In this document: piece by piece, positions 41,196-52,163 of the stretch
Position numbering within the stretch: the stretch's first letter is position 1
Layout: every line of letters starts with the position of its first letter
NCBI GenBank assembly: GCA_035578175.1
Contig: JAQMRL010000021.1
Coordinates: 5,357,538 to 5,421,537 of the forward strand
Direction: 5' to 3'
Source: Catonia carolina
Lineage: Eukaryota; Arthropoda; Insecta; Hemiptera; Achilidae
DNA length: 64,000 nt
Position numbers and translations under genes: made by a program
Notes under the pieces: generated by a model
What the model saw: only the letters and a program-made list of their open reading frames with translations
Database searches by the model: none
Told to the model about the DNA's origin: nothing

Positions 41196-42561
41196 ACCGT
41201 GCGTTCGGAAAGTCGCTGTGCACTGGAATTATGACTATGGATTTATGAAAATATGTATAAAGAAATGACTAAGCATTTTGGAAAAAAATTTATTCAATAC
41301 CTTAATTACATTGTTAAACCGTGATTACATTGTTTATAGAAGGTGTTCGAAATGACCTCCATTGGCATCAATACAGCATTGCACTCGTTTCATTTTGTTT
41401 GCAAACACCTTTCGCAACTGAAGAACAGTGATTCCTTGAATGTATGCCGTTATTGCGGCTTTAAGTTCGTCAATCGTGTGTGGTCTGTTCCGATACACAG
41501 TTTGTTTCGCCGCACCCCATAAAAAGAAATCGGGGGGAGTCAGATCAGGAGATCTTGCAGGCCACAAATTCTTTGAAATTATTCGTTCACCAAACACGTT
41601 GCGCAGGAAAGCCATTGAGATGTTAAATGTATGTGCTGTTGCCCCGTCTTGTTGGAACCAACCATTATCATTTCCACTTGTGTTATTTGATGCGTAAAGT
41701 TCTCTAAAATATCAGAACAATAACGTTCACTATTGATTGTGTTTGCAAAAAAAATTGGTCCAACAATACGTGCTCTACTCACAGCAACCCAGACTCCAAT
41801 TTTTGCTTCGTGTAAGGACTGTTCATGTAAAGCGCAAGGGTTAGTTGTCGACCATACTCGAGTATTTTGTGAACTTATATACCCTCCCAAGTGAAACCAC
41901 GCTTCATCTGTATAAAACGTTACGTCAAGGATGTCTTCGGAATTTTGGTTGATGAAACGTTGAAACCAATGACAATAATTTAGTCTCTTGTCATTATCTG
42001 AAGGTTTCAGCTCTTGAACACACCTCACTTTGTATGGGAATAGTTTAAGTTCTTGTCTGACAGCTTTATGTGCGGTAGCAAGTCCGATATTATGCTGTTG
42101 TGCTAACTTACGCATTGATTTTTTTGGACTTTGTGCCATAGAATCAGAAATATCCAGCAGCTTTTGTTCGTCTACCTTAGGGGGCCTACCACTACGTTCA
42201 GCGTCCACAGAGCCAGTTGCCCGAAATTTTTCTATCAGTGTTCGTACTGCATTACGGTGAGGAATAATTGAATCTGGAAACTTTTCAGAAAATTTGCGCT
42301 TCACTAAATCACTGTACTTGTCACCTTCGCGAAATACGTATTCAACGAGGAAAATGCGCTCCTCTACTGAAAGAACCATCGCGTCCAACAACAAAAAACG
42401 TGCAACAGAACTGCAATAAATGAAACATATACAACTTCAACTCAATGACTGACAGGCCTCGACGTGTTCGGCAACAATTGAACAGCACAGAGCTACCAAC
42501 CTAGCCATGAAATTATTCCCTGTCATGTCACTTGGTGCACAGCGACTTTCAGAACGCATGG
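41196..42561 (-). mobile_element. Mariner-type element M2, 1366 bp
   Basis: Inverted ends share TGCGTTC-GAAAGTCGCTGTGCAC (41200 and 42557 sides) and TA flanks (41194-41195, 42562-42563). The transposase covers most of the element, in the reverse direction. It is the most complete DNA transposon in the window. Confidence 0.9.
41334..42394 (-). pseudogene. Mariner-type transposase, one frameshift
   Basis: About 350 codons. The N-terminal helix-turn-helix region ends in RSGRPPKV (about residues 68-75), the usual linker of this superfamily. The first catalytic Asp is in TFYTDEAWF (about residue 163 from the upstream Met). At about 41684 the loss of one A in GTGGAAAATGAT shifts the frame; the next frame continues with the QQDGATAHT motif (second Asp) and SPDLTPPDFFLWG (third Asp, by my count 38 residues after the second). 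The C-terminus GGHFEHLL is complete. The second Met (42379) looks the better start by family pattern. Except for the frameshift the gene looks recent. Confidence 0.88.
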
Positions 42562-42657
42562 TATTACACCTATCTACTGCATTTGTTCAAATACAAACGT
42601 TGCTAACTTATAGTCTATTAGCACATTCACACTGGAAGAAAAAATTCGTTACAACAC

Positions 42658-43243
42658 TTTTTTTGTAATTCTAAATTTGTGTAGATTGGAATCTGTTCAA
42701 TTAAGAACAATAAGTAACCCGATGACCCAATGAGATGAGGATGATGTGTATGACGTGTAAATGAGGTGTAGTCTTCTACAGACTAAGAGAGTATGGTTAA
42801 TTGAACCCCAACCATCAAACTACACCCACAACCACTGTCTAGGATGACCCAATAAGATGAGGATGATGTGTATGACGTGTAAATGAGGTGTAGTCTTGTA
42901 CAGACTCAGGTTGACCATTCCTGAGAGAGTATGGTTAATTGAACCCCAAACATCAAACTACACCCACAACCACTGTCTAGGATGACCCAATGAGATGAGG
43001 ATGATGTGTATGACGTGTAAATGAGGTAAAGTCTTGTACAGACTCAGGTCGACCATTCCTGAGAGAGTATGGTTAATTGAACCCCAACCATCAAAGTACA
43101 CCGGCAATCACTGTCTAGCATTCAAATCCGTATAAAAGTAACTACCTTTACTAGGATTTGAACCAGGAACCTTTGTCTCCGAAAATCAGCTGTTAAACAG
43201 CTGATTTTGGCGACGACTTTTCCTCTAGACCAACCCGGTGGGT
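42658..43243 (-). mobile_element. SINE-A copy A6 with trimerised body
   Basis: Normal head (box B at 43155-43165 on the reverse strand) and normal poly-A end, but the body segment starting GATGACCCAATGAGATGAGG is present three times in tandem (42721-42842, 42843-42980, 42981-43118). Single-unit SINE-A is about 325 bp; this one is about 586 bp. Confidence 0.92.
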
Positions 43244-43280
43244 ATATATACCTAATAATAGAAAAACTTTTTCTTTCCTC

Positions 43281-43502
43281 TAATGGTACTTAACTTAAGT
43301 TTCAAGTTCAACTTTGTACGATGATTCGTTCTTAAGATATTTTGTTCACACATACACACACAAAATAATCGCTAAAAACATGTATTTTGGGTTCAGGGAG
43401 TCTAAAAACGTGTATATTCGATTAAAATTTGATTTCGGAAAATCGACACGAATACAATTCTTTCCTTCCCTATATTATTTATACAGGGCAAGAGAAAGTA
43501 AG
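43281..43502 (-). mobile_element. HINE-like element H29, 5' end only, diverged
   Basis: Includes the GGTACTTAACTTAAGTTTC block, a short (CA) tract, and the start with CCCTATATTATTTATACAGGG in place of the usual hairpin. Older than most copies. Confidence 0.8.
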
Positions 43503-43793
43503 AATCCTAGGTAACAAAGAATGTGTAATCAACAAATTTTACAATTGCATATTACATAAAAAGGTTATTCTTTATGTGCTAAAATCAAAATTAATTACCT
43601 ACTACAGAAGTTAATTTTTAAATATCACCTCTACTGAATTTAATCTACCATCTGAAAAGAATTAGTCAGTAAAAGATGTAATTGAATTAAGACATATGAC
43701 CTTTCTTATCGTTTCTTTTTAATTGGATACTTCATTATGTAACATGAAGTCTATCTCTCTCTCTTCGTGAAATAAATCCACCAGCTTTGCTAA
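43503..43793. other. Unassigned sequence
   Basis: About 290 bp, no frame or repeat recognised. Confidence 0.4.
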
Positions 43794-44089
43794 TTTTTTT
43801 TTATCCCTACGTTGTAATCTGTTCAATTGAAAACAATAAGCAACCCCATGACCCAATGAGATGAGGATGATGTGTATGACGTGTAAATGAGGTGTAGTCT
43901 TCTACAGAGTGAGAGAGTATGGTTAATTGAACCCCAACCGTCAAAGTACACCGGTAACCACTGTCTAGCATTCAAATCCGTATAAAAGTAACTACCTTTA
44001 CTAGGATTCGAACCAAGCTCCTTTGTCTTCTATAATCAACATGTTAAACAGCTGACTCGTGGCTCTATGTCTTGACCAAACCGGTGGGT
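43794..44089 (-). mobile_element. SINE-A copy A7
   Basis: Poly-T start, standard body, mutated head (ACCAAACCGGTGGGTTTC). Shorter near CTACAGAGTGAGAGAG, where about 25 bp of the body is deleted. Confidence 0.87.
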
Positions 44090-44166
44090 TTCAGAAATTT
44101 TTGAGGAATGGCTTTTAAATAACGAGACTGACGTTGTAAAAAATTTTAATTTTATTTTATACTTAA

Positions 44167-44770
44167 TCATTTATTGTCACCTTCAATATACACTCCTTCT
44201 CTATCCCTACAACGCTCCATGCGAATTTTCCATTGTTGGAAACAGTGCTGGAAGTCATCTTCTTTCAGTTCCTTCAGGACACGTGCTCCTTTCTCTTTTA
44301 CAGCTTCCACAGAAACAAATCTTGTCCATTTTAATGCAGATTTCACCTTAAAAGACAGATAGATGTTACATGGTGCAAGATCTGGTGAATAAGGTGGATG
44401 TTCTAACAATGAGATGCTGTACTTGGCTAGGAACCTCTTGACAGATAACACGGAATGAGCTGGAGCATTGTCTTTGTGGAGAACCCATGATTTGTCCTTC
44501 CACATTTTGGGGTGTTTTTTCCTTACTCCTTGACGTAGTTTAGAAAGTACCTCAAGGTAGTAATATTGATTAATTGTTTGACATTCAGGAACACAGTGAA
44601 GGTACACAATCCCATGGATATAAAAAAACAATCATCATAGCTTTAAATTTTGACTTACTCATTCGAGCTTTTTTGGCTCTCGCTGAAGTTTGGCTCTTCC
44701 AGTGCATGGATTGGCGCTTCGTTTCCGGATCATAAGTAAAAAACCACGTTTCATCACATGTTATTATCTT
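44167..44770 (-). pseudogene. Mariner transposase (DD34D type) catalytic half, mutated
   Basis: Read downwards from about 44765 the frame has CDETWFFTYDPETKRQS (first Asp). After a break near 44630 in an A-rich run it continues with LHKDNAPAHS (second Asp) and PPYSPDLAPCNIYL. The position 35 residues after the second Asp, where mariners have their third Asp, is Asn. The C-terminus RMERCRDREGVYIEGDNK is intact. The N-terminal domain is missing. It is inactive by frameshift and by loss of a catalytic residue. Confidence 0.87.
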
Positions 44771-44774
44771 CTAC

Positions 44775-44975
44775 GTGTTCCCTAAGGTGAAATATGCATT
44801 AAAAGGAACAAGATTTGAATCTGCGGAAGCTGTAAAAGAGAAAGCGGCACGTGTCCTGAAGGAGCTGACAAAAGATGACTTCCAGCACTGTTTCAAACAA
44901 TGGAAAATTCGCATGGAGCGTTGCAGGGATAGAGATGGAGTGTATATTGATAGTGTTTTGAAGGTGTATCCATAA
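44775..44975 (+). pseudogene. Mariner transposase C-terminal fragment, opposite strand
   Basis: 66 codons, including AEAVKEKAARVLKEL and WKIRMERCRDRDGVYI, match the C-terminus of the left half with about one change in eight. It is the inverted second arm of M3. Confidence 0.85.
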
Positions 44976-45272
44976 GTGATTATGGATAAAATTAAAATTA
45001 AATTATTTACGTCAGTCTCGTTATTTAATAGCCTTCACAAACTCTAAATAGAACACACAATGTTGTTTAGGTGTGTGTGTGTATGTTCCCTTTTATCTTC
45101 TAAATTACTAGACCAATTTTCATGAAATGTTTTTATGTTGTAACTATGATGCCGGTGCAGGTTTTAGGCTATTGAAACCCTTAAAAAGTTAGCCCTAAAG
45201 GGTTGAAAATAATGTTTATGTCCTACATTAAGGCTTTTACGAGGTTAGATAATCTGGTATTAGATAATCTGG

Positions 45273-46464
45273 AGCAGGAAGGTCCTGTATTGATAATATA
45301 TTCTGCTTGAAATAACTGATTGAAAAAACAATTGGACATGGCAGTGAACTCCATATAGCCTTCATTGATTTGAAGAAGGCTTATGACAGTGTACCAATAA
45401 ACAGATTATGGGAAGCCATGGAGAGAAGTGGAATAAACAATACATACATCAACGCAGTAAAAAAGATGTAGGAAGATAATATGAGTTGCGTGAAAAGTCG
45501 AGAAGGAGTGTCAAGCATGTTTCTTGTCAACAAAGGTTTGAGACAGGACAGGGGTGTTGTATATCTCCTACCCTGTTTAATAAGATATACATGAATGCGG
45601 CACTGGAAAAATGGTGTAGAAAATGTAGGAATATGGGAGTCCAGTTGGGAAGAGACTACATTCATACACTTTTGTTTGCTGGCGACCAGGTTGTTCTAGC
45701 TGAGGATGAAGAAGATTTGGAATACATGTTGCGAAAATTAATAGAGGAGTATGATAAATGGGGGCTAGAGGTGAAGAAGGAAAAGACGCAGTACTTGGTT
45801 ATTGGAAGAGATGGAAGAGACCTTAATGTAAACGGAAACATCATTAAGAATGTTGAAGAGTATAAATATTTAGGAGTGACGTTTACAAAAAATGGAAGGG
45901 ACGAAAAAGACATAGCTAATAAAATTGTGAAAGGAAAGGCATTAACTGGTCAACTGAACTCAATTCTGTGGAGTCTCAACATAAGAAAAGACATAAAGAA
46001 ACGAATATTTTCAGCAATAGTGGAAGGTACGGTGACATATGGGGCAGAAGTGTGGACCATTACACAAAACATGAAAAATAGAATCAGTACAGTGGAGAAC
46101 AGATATTGGAGAAGATGTTGCAGATTGACGTTACGAGATAGGGTAACGAATATAAGAGTAAGAGAGATAATGGGCATTGAAGACTCAATAATAAACCGTA
46201 TTGAGAGAAAACAACTTCACTGGCATGGTCACATGCGAAGAATGAGCAACGTACGAATCCCACTGAAGAAGGCATGGAACTGGAGACCGCAGCGAAATAG
46301 AAAAAGAAGAAGACCGAGAGGGAGATGGATGGAAGGTATTGACAGAGCCATGGAGAGAAGAAACATGGAGGAGGAGTCATGGCAAGACAGGCAAAAATGG
46401 CGTTTTGACTGCGACAAACGACCCATAGTGTTGTAAATAGTCGCCACTATGTATATATATATAT
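45273..46464 (+). mobile_element. LINE L6, 5'-truncated, near-identical to L2
   Basis: AGATAATCTGG occurs directly before (45262-45272; another copy with an extra T at 45247-45258) and after (46465-46476) the element. The end is a (TA)n tract. It extends about 70 bp further 5' than L2 in the reverse transcriptase. Confidence 0.87.
45275..46436 (+). pseudogene. LINE reverse transcriptase, multiply disabled
   Basis: The frame begins in GAGRSCIDNIFCLK, then TAA (45313-45315, probably from CAA), then LHIAFIDLKKAYD. A TAT to TAG change gives a stop at 45469-45471. A 5 bp duplication near 45544 (ACAGG) shifts the frame. The active-site box FADD of L2 is FAGD here (Asp to Gly at 45682). After that about 290 codons are open to the natural end RFDCDKRPIVL. 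Compared with L2 the last third is intact, so each copy keeps information the other has lost. Confidence 0.88.
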
Positions 46465-46476
46465 AGATAATCTGGT

Positions 46477-46742
46477 GCTTTTAAACCAGGTGATGTGATT
46501 CAAATAAAGATTTGTCATAAATTTGAGGTGGTGCTAAGGATCAGCTGGTGACAACATCACTTGATAATTTTACTTTATTATATTTTGTTATGTAGATACG
46601 ATTTTGTATTGTTGAGTATTTTATAAAAGTAAAGTTCCGTGTTTCTTTAATTTGTTTTAATTTTCTTTTAATTGGAGAGTGATCAATTGCTTTGATATTT
46701 CAACATACTATTTTATTTTGATACACAATTTCTGCTACCTAT
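46477..46742. other. Flank of L6, unassigned
   Basis: Continues the sequence upstream of L6 (45041-45246, with GTGTGTGTATGTTCCC and AGATAATCTGGT). It is probably one older repeat of unknown type into which L6 inserted. No frame. Confidence 0.35.
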
Positions 46743-47618
46743 TTTTTACTTTCTCTTGCCTATATGAATATATAGGAAGGAAAGTATTGTTTTCATGTCG
46801 ATTTTTAGAAATCGAGTTTTCACCGGATCTACACGTTTTCAGACCCCCTGAACCCAAAAAACATGTTTTTAACGATTGGTCTGTGTGTGTGTGTGTGTGT
46901 GTCTGTGTGTGTGAACAGAATATCTCAAGAACGGAACATCGTACGAACTTGAAACTTGAAACTTAAGTTACATACCACTACCGGATCCGACACGGACATT
47001 TTCATTAAAATCGGTCAACCGGAAATAGTAGTTTATTCGTATAATTTTTCACTTTTTTGCGATTTTCTCAAAAACTGGTCTTACGATTTTTTTAAAAATC
47101 GCCTGGTTTACTAAATTTTTTATTCTCTACAAGATGGAGTAGACGCCACCCTATCACACGTTCACTGAAATTCTCGGTAAGGCTGTTATCACGTAAAGAA
47201 ATTGTTTTTTTTAAGATTACAGCTTTAATATGCATTTTTGCAGTAATTAGCGATTTTCTGCTTTTTTCTCACGAAAACGTGTGAAAATCTACTTTTTTAA
47301 GATTTCGGCTTTAGTATGCATTTTACGACAAAAGTGTATATAATTAAATTCATAGAAAATTAAAAGATTTACAACTTTTACTTAAATCATTTTTCTCTAC
47401 AGAGCCTAGTTTAGCGTGAAAGAGTGATTTTCCGTATTATTTTAGCCAAACTGAGGTTGATTTTCATTTTGCTTCTTTCACTCATGATTAAAATTAGGTT
47501 ATATTTATTGAGGTTAGTTTTTGTTTATTTCTAATGTTTTATTACTAATGTTAGTATTATTGTTAATTATTTGTATTGGCAAGAGAAAGTTGTGTGAGTG
47601 TTTCACACCAGATTTTTT
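46743..47618 (+). mobile_element. HINE-like element H30, nearly full length
   Basis: Both ends intact. A deletion near 47238 joins GCATTTTTG to CAGTAATTAGC, removing about 90 bp of core. Confidence 0.93.
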
Positions 47619-47699
47619 AAAAAGTGATTACACATTTTTCGCGTGCAAAGCCGCGACGGGGCATCCTAAGTAAAGGTATAAAATCAATTGTTTATCAAC

Positions 47700-48499
47700 T
47701 GTTGTTTAGGTGATCAGCCTGTAGGCTGGTTTGAACCTCTAGAGGTTTTACTAAGTAAAACGAGGAGTCAGGTGGTTTACCAATGCCTTCCTCACTGAGT
47801 GGAAAAGTAAGCTTATCAGCATGCCGAGCCCTCTGAAAAGCACATATTTTCCACTCTGTAAATGACACCTTCACTTCATTCACCACAGGGTCCGGCTGTA
47901 TAATGAAATTCATTACTTTCAGAGGAGATAACTCTGATTAGTGTCACAGTACACCTCTACCTCTTCTGTTCTTAAATGATTCAGTCATTTAATTTGCTGA
48001 CCATGTGATAAGACTGCCCTTAACAGACAGGTGGAGTGTCAATTTATTTACACTCAATCTGTTAGTTGCAGGGCTAATAAATAGTTGTGTTTCTTATCAC
48101 ATGGTCAGCCATAAATGACTGAATCAATTAAGAATAGAAGAGGTAGAGGTGTAAAAGATACTAATCAGAGTTATCTCCTCTGAAAGTAATGAATTTCATT
48201 ATACAGTTGGACCCTGTGGTGAATGAAGTGAAGGTATCATTTACAGAGTGGAAAATATGTGCTTTTCCGAGGGCCCGGCACGCTGATAAGCGTACTTTTC
48301 CACTCAGTGAAGAAGGCAATGGTAAACCACCTCACTCCCCGTTTTACTTAGTAAAACCTCTAGAGGTTCAAACCAGCCTTTCGGCTGTTGACCTAAACAA
48401 CAACATGTGATAAGAAACAGAACTATTTATTTTAGCCCTGCAATGAACAGATAGAGTGTAAATAATTTGACACTCCACCTGCAGTCTGTTATGGGCAGC
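47700..48499 (-). mobile_element. SINE-D copy D10, split by D11
   Basis: The reverse-strand SINE-D from the tail at 47700 to GGGCAG at about 48499 is interrupted by D11. Sequence on the two sides (GTATAAAATCAATTG near 47676, GTATGAAATCAATTG near 48510) may be a long, partly diverged target duplication. Confidence 0.85.
48014..48404 (+). mobile_element. SINE-D copy D11 inside D10
   Basis: 391 bp with the 11 bp duplication ATGTGATAAGA (48003-48013 and 48405-48415). Family member inserted into family member, in opposite orientation. Confidence 0.93.
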
Positions 48500-48810
48500 T
48501 TGGTTGAAGTATGAAATCAATTGTTCAACAACTACCAAACCTTAAATACGTATCTCACGTAACATGAATTAATAACATTACGAAGCATTTATTTAATATC
48601 ACATTTTGTAATAAAAGTACTACAAATGAATGATAATAAAAATGTAATAAAAATAATTGATAAAATATTCTTTATATAAATGTTTCTTTCGAGAGAAAGT
48701 AGGCCCGTATCATTTTGTTTATTCAGCAAGCGGAACTAAAAATATACAAACGAATGTGGACTAATCAAAGTTTTTTTTTTTGACTCAACCCAATTTTAAT
48801 CAAATAAAAT

Positions 48811-48947
48811 TTATAACAATATCTTTCTTAATGTTATTTTAAATTCCCCGGATTAGAGTGGTATTTTTTAACAACATTAATTGAAAATTAATGTTTAATT
48901 TAATTCAAACGCCCGCCAACTGAATTACTCTAATAAAATATTTATCT
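48811..48947 (+). repeat. Direct repeat flanking H32 (left copy)
   Basis: TATAACAATATCTTTCTTAA, CCCCGGATTAGAGTG and ATTAATTGAAAATTAATG recur at 50057-50186, 1.24 kb to the right. The repeat continues into an old HINE 3' end (H31, H33). Confidence 0.85.
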
Positions 48948-49101
48948 TGTGTGATACATTCACAAAACTTTCTCTTGCCATTGTAAATAATGAAAAAGAT
49001 AACCTATATTTTAATAATTAGTAAACAATGTAAAAAAATTACTTTTAATCATCAGTGAATGACGCTAAATTAAAATCAACCTCTGTTTGGCTTATAAATA
49101 T
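48948..49101 (-). mobile_element. HINE-like element H31, old 3' end
   Basis: Diverged reverse 3' end (TGTGTGATACATTCACAAAAC hairpin). H32 starts directly in its A-run in the same orientation. Confidence 0.8.
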
Positions 49102-50054
49102 AAAAAAAATCTGGTGTGAAACACTCACACAACTTTCTCTTGTCAATGTAAATAATTAACATTAAACCTAACATTAGTAATAAAACGTTAGAAATAAACA
49201 AAAAACCACCCTCAATAAATATAACCTAATTTTAATCATGAATGAATGATGCAAAATACAAATCAATCTCAGTTTGGCTTAAAAATACGGAAAATCACTC
49301 TTTCACGCTAAACTAGGCTCTGTAGAGAAAAATGCGTTAATAAAAAATTGTAGATCTTTCAATTTCCTATAAATTTGAGTATACACTTTTATCGTTAAAT
49401 GCATACTAAGACCGAAATCTTTAAAAAATTGAATTTTCAAACGTTTTCGTAAGAAAAAAATAGAAAATTGCTAATTACCGCTAAACTAAGCGTTATACTA
49501 ACAAATATTTGAAAAAAAAGTTGTTGGATTTTTAATTTTCTACATTTAATATTGTAGGTCTATAGGTTTTTGCGCTAAAACACATATTAAAGCCGCAATC
49601 TTAAAGAAACAATTTTTTACGTAAAAACAGCCTGACCAAGAATTTCAGGAAAAATGGCGCCTACCCTATCTTGTAGAGCATAAAATATTCAGTAAACCGA
49701 GCGATTTAAAAAAAAATCGTAGGACCAGTTTTGAGAAAATTGCAAAAAAGTGAAAAATTACACGAATAAACTACTACTTCCGTTTGGCCGATTTTGATGA
49801 AAATGTTCGTGTCGGGTTCGGTAGTGGTATGTAATTTAAGTTTCAAGTTTCAAGTTCGTACGATGTTCCGTTTTGAGATATTCTGTTCACACACACACAC
49901 ATACCAATCGCTGAAAACATGTTTTTTTTTTTTTTTGAGTTAAGGGGGTCTAGAAAACATGTAGATCCGGTGAAGAGTGTATTTGTTAAAATCGACATGA
50001 AAACAATTTTTTCCTTCCTCTATATTCATAGGCTATAGGCAAGAGAAACTAAAA
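49102..50054 (-). mobile_element. HINE-like element H32, full length
   Basis: Both ends present. A stretch of 13 T replaces part of the text at 49922-49936. The microsatellite is only (CA)6. It is flanked by the duplicated unit described at 48811 and 50057. Confidence 0.93.
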
Positions 50055-50056
50055 TG

Positions 50057-50186
50057 TATAACAATATCTTTCTTAATGTTATTTTAAATACCCCGGATTA
50101 GAGTGTTGTTTTTTAGCAACATTAATTGAAAATTAATGTTTAATTTATTTTAAACGCTCACTGAACTGTTGTATTAAAAGAAGGTG
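50057..50186 (+). repeat. Direct repeat flanking H32 (right copy)
   Basis: Second copy of 48811-48947; the match starts within 4 bp of the H32 start. Confidence 0.85.
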
Positions 50187-50493
50187 TAAAACATTCACAC
50201 AACTTTCTCTTGACATTGCAAAAAATGCAAAATATAACCCAATTTTAATCATCTGATTTTCATTTTGCGTCTTTCACTCATGATTAAAAATAGGTTGCAA
50301 TTATTGAGGTTAGTTTTTTATTTATTTCTAATATTTTATTACTAATGTTAGGTTTATTGTTAATTATTTACATTGGCAAGAGAAAGTTGTGTGAGTGTTT
50401 CACACCAGATTATTTTAAATATTTTATTACCAATATTAGGTTATATTTTTCATTATTTACGTTGGCAAGAGAAAGTCGTATGTTGCACACCAG
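50187..50493. mobile_element. HINE-like 3' ends H33 (-), H34 (+), H35 (+)
   Basis: H33 (50187-50250) is the reverse old 3' end duplicated from H31. H34 (50251-50412) is a forward last-160-bp piece. H35 (50413-50493) is a further forward 3' end starting at ATTTTATTACCAATATTAGG. H34 and H35 form two consecutive 3' termini in the same direction. Confidence 0.8.
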
Positions 50494-50807
50494 TTTTCTT
50501 TTATATTGCACCTCCCTTGTCTACTGTTTTGAACACGTAATCTAATGTAATAATGTTACGTTATTTACGAGTAATTAATTATTAAAGTAGCCTATTTAAT
50601 TTGAGATTTCTTTGATGACAAAATCTGTTTATTGAATCACGTTTTTCACGGTAATCTTAACAAATTACAATTATTTCCGTGTTACAATATAATAAATCAC
50701 TTGTTAATATAAATTGTAACAATAAGATTTGTTGAATTGTTAATGAATTATTTAAGTAATTTATTTATTTCATATCAGGGTAGGCTATATGATTCGACTT
50801 TCTTTTT
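50494..50807. other. Unassigned AT-rich sequence
   Basis: About 310 bp without recognised repeat or frame; leads into the first copy of the flank unit at 50808. Confidence 0.4.
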
Positions 50808-50993
50808 TGTAATGGGCTATTTCGTAGTTTCGTTAGTTGTTTGAAATTTGTAAGAAAATCTGCCCTTAATTATTTTTACATTCAATAATAGCCTACTAAA
50901 GTTAGGCTTATATAATTCATCATTCTTTTATTTCCTTTAATATCTAAGTCATTTAGAGCAGTGATTCTCAGCCTTTTAGACACTGCGACTCCC
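50808..50993 (+). repeat. Flank unit Y, copy 1
   Basis: Begins TGTAATGGGCTATTTCGTAG and ends TTTTAGACACTGCGACTCCC. Recurs at 51494 (with SINE-D12 and an expanded minisatellite inserted) and, in part, at 53138. Each later copy follows a HINE 3' end directly. Confidence 0.85.
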
Positions 50994-51493
50994 ATTTTAC
51001 TCTCTCTTGCCTATAGAAATATATAGGAAGGAAAGTATTATTTTATGTCGATTTTTCAAAATCGAGTTTTCACCGGATCTACACGTTTTTATAGCGATTG
51101 GTCTCTCTCTCTCTCTCTCTCTCTCTCACTCACTCACTCACTCGTTCTCTCTCTCTCTGTGTGTGTGTGTGTGTGTGAGTGTGTGTGTGTGCGTGTGTGT
51201 GTGTGTGTGTGTGTGCTCGTGTTTGTGTGTGCGTGCGCGCGCGTGTGCGAACAGAATATCTCAAGAACGGAACATGATTTTAGTCTCAGAACGGAGTGAT
51301 TTTCCATATTTTTAAGCCAAACTGAGGTCGATTTTCATTTTGGGTCTTTCTCTCATGATTAAAATAAGGTTATGTTTTTTGTTAATTTGTAATGTTTTAT
51401 TATTAATTAAATAATAAATAAATGTAATGTTTTATTGTTAATTAGTTGCATTGGCAAGAGAAAATTTTGTGAGTTTTTCACACCAGATTTTTT
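50994..51493 (+). mobile_element. HINE-like element H36, internally deleted
   Basis: Both ends present. The microsatellite (51103-51247) is compound, with TC, AC-TC and GT blocks. The core from after the GAACGGAACAT block to AGAGTGATTTTCC is deleted. Confidence 0.9.
51103..51247 (+). repeat. Compound (TC)n(TCAC)n(GT)n microsatellite
   Basis: Changes from CT repeats through ACTC repeats to GT with CG interruptions, at the usual HINE position. Confidence 0.95.
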
Positions 51494-51622
51494 GTAATGG
51501 ACTATTAAGTAGTTTCGTTAGTTGTTTGAAATTTACAAAAAAATCTGCCCTTAATTATTCTTACATTTAATAATAGCCTACTAAAGGTAGGCTTATATGA
51601 TTCATCATCATTATTTTATTTC

Positions 51623-51818
51623 CTCTTATATCTAAGTATATCTCTAAGTAATATCTAAGTATATCCTCTAATATCTAAGTGTATCTCTAAGTAATATCTA
51701 AGTATATCTCTAATAATATCTAAGTATATCCTCTAATATCTAAGTAAAATCTCTAAGTAATATCTAAGTATATCCTTTAATATCTAAGTAATATCTAAGT
51801 ATATCCTTTAATATCTAA
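51623..51818 (+). repeat. Minisatellite of ATCTAAGTA-type units
   Basis: About nine irregular units built from TATCTAAGTATATC(CT)CTAA. Copy 1 of the flank unit has a single unit here; a shorter array is in the inverted paralogue near 11085-11120. Confidence 0.9.
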
Positions 51819-51819
51819 A

Positions 51820-52163
51820 CAGGGCTAAAATAAATAGTTCTGTTTCTTATCACATGGTCAGCCAATTAAATGACTGAATCATTTAACAACAGAAAAGGTA
51901 GAGGTGTAAAAGACACTAATCAGAATTATCTCCTCTAAAAGTAATGGATTTCATTATACAGCCAGACCCTGTGGTGAATGAAGTGAAGGTGTCATTTGCA
52001 GAGTGGAAAATTTATGCTTTTCAGAGGGCCTGGCATGCTGATAAGTGTACTTTTCCATTGAGTGAGTTGTGGCAATGGTAAATCACCTCACTCCTCGATT
52101 TACTTAGTAAAACCTCTACAGGTTCAAACCAGCTTACAGGCTGATGACCAAAACAACAACAAC
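51820..52163 (+). mobile_element. SINE-D copy D12, 5'-truncated
   Basis: Starts CAGGGCTAAAATAAATAG, ends in (AAC)n. ATCTAA borders both sides. Same breakpoints as D4. Confidence 0.9.

Larger units (their letters stand above)
44105..45035. mobile_element. Mariner M3: two C-terminal fragments in inverted orientation
   Basis: The outer sequences (AATAACGAGACTGACGT at 44119-44135 and its complement near 45002-45018) and the transposase C-terminus occur on both sides in opposite orientation, about 250 bp each. Only the left half continues inwards into the catalytic domain. It is either a rearranged element or two abutting truncated copies. Confidence 0.8.

Noticed and set aside
41440..42260. Forward-strand frames over mariner M2
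   Set aside because: Shadows of the transposase on the reverse strand.
45041..45246. Promoter or gene start before LINE L6
   Set aside because: No frame or core promoter; the text continues after L6, so it is just the interrupted target repeat.
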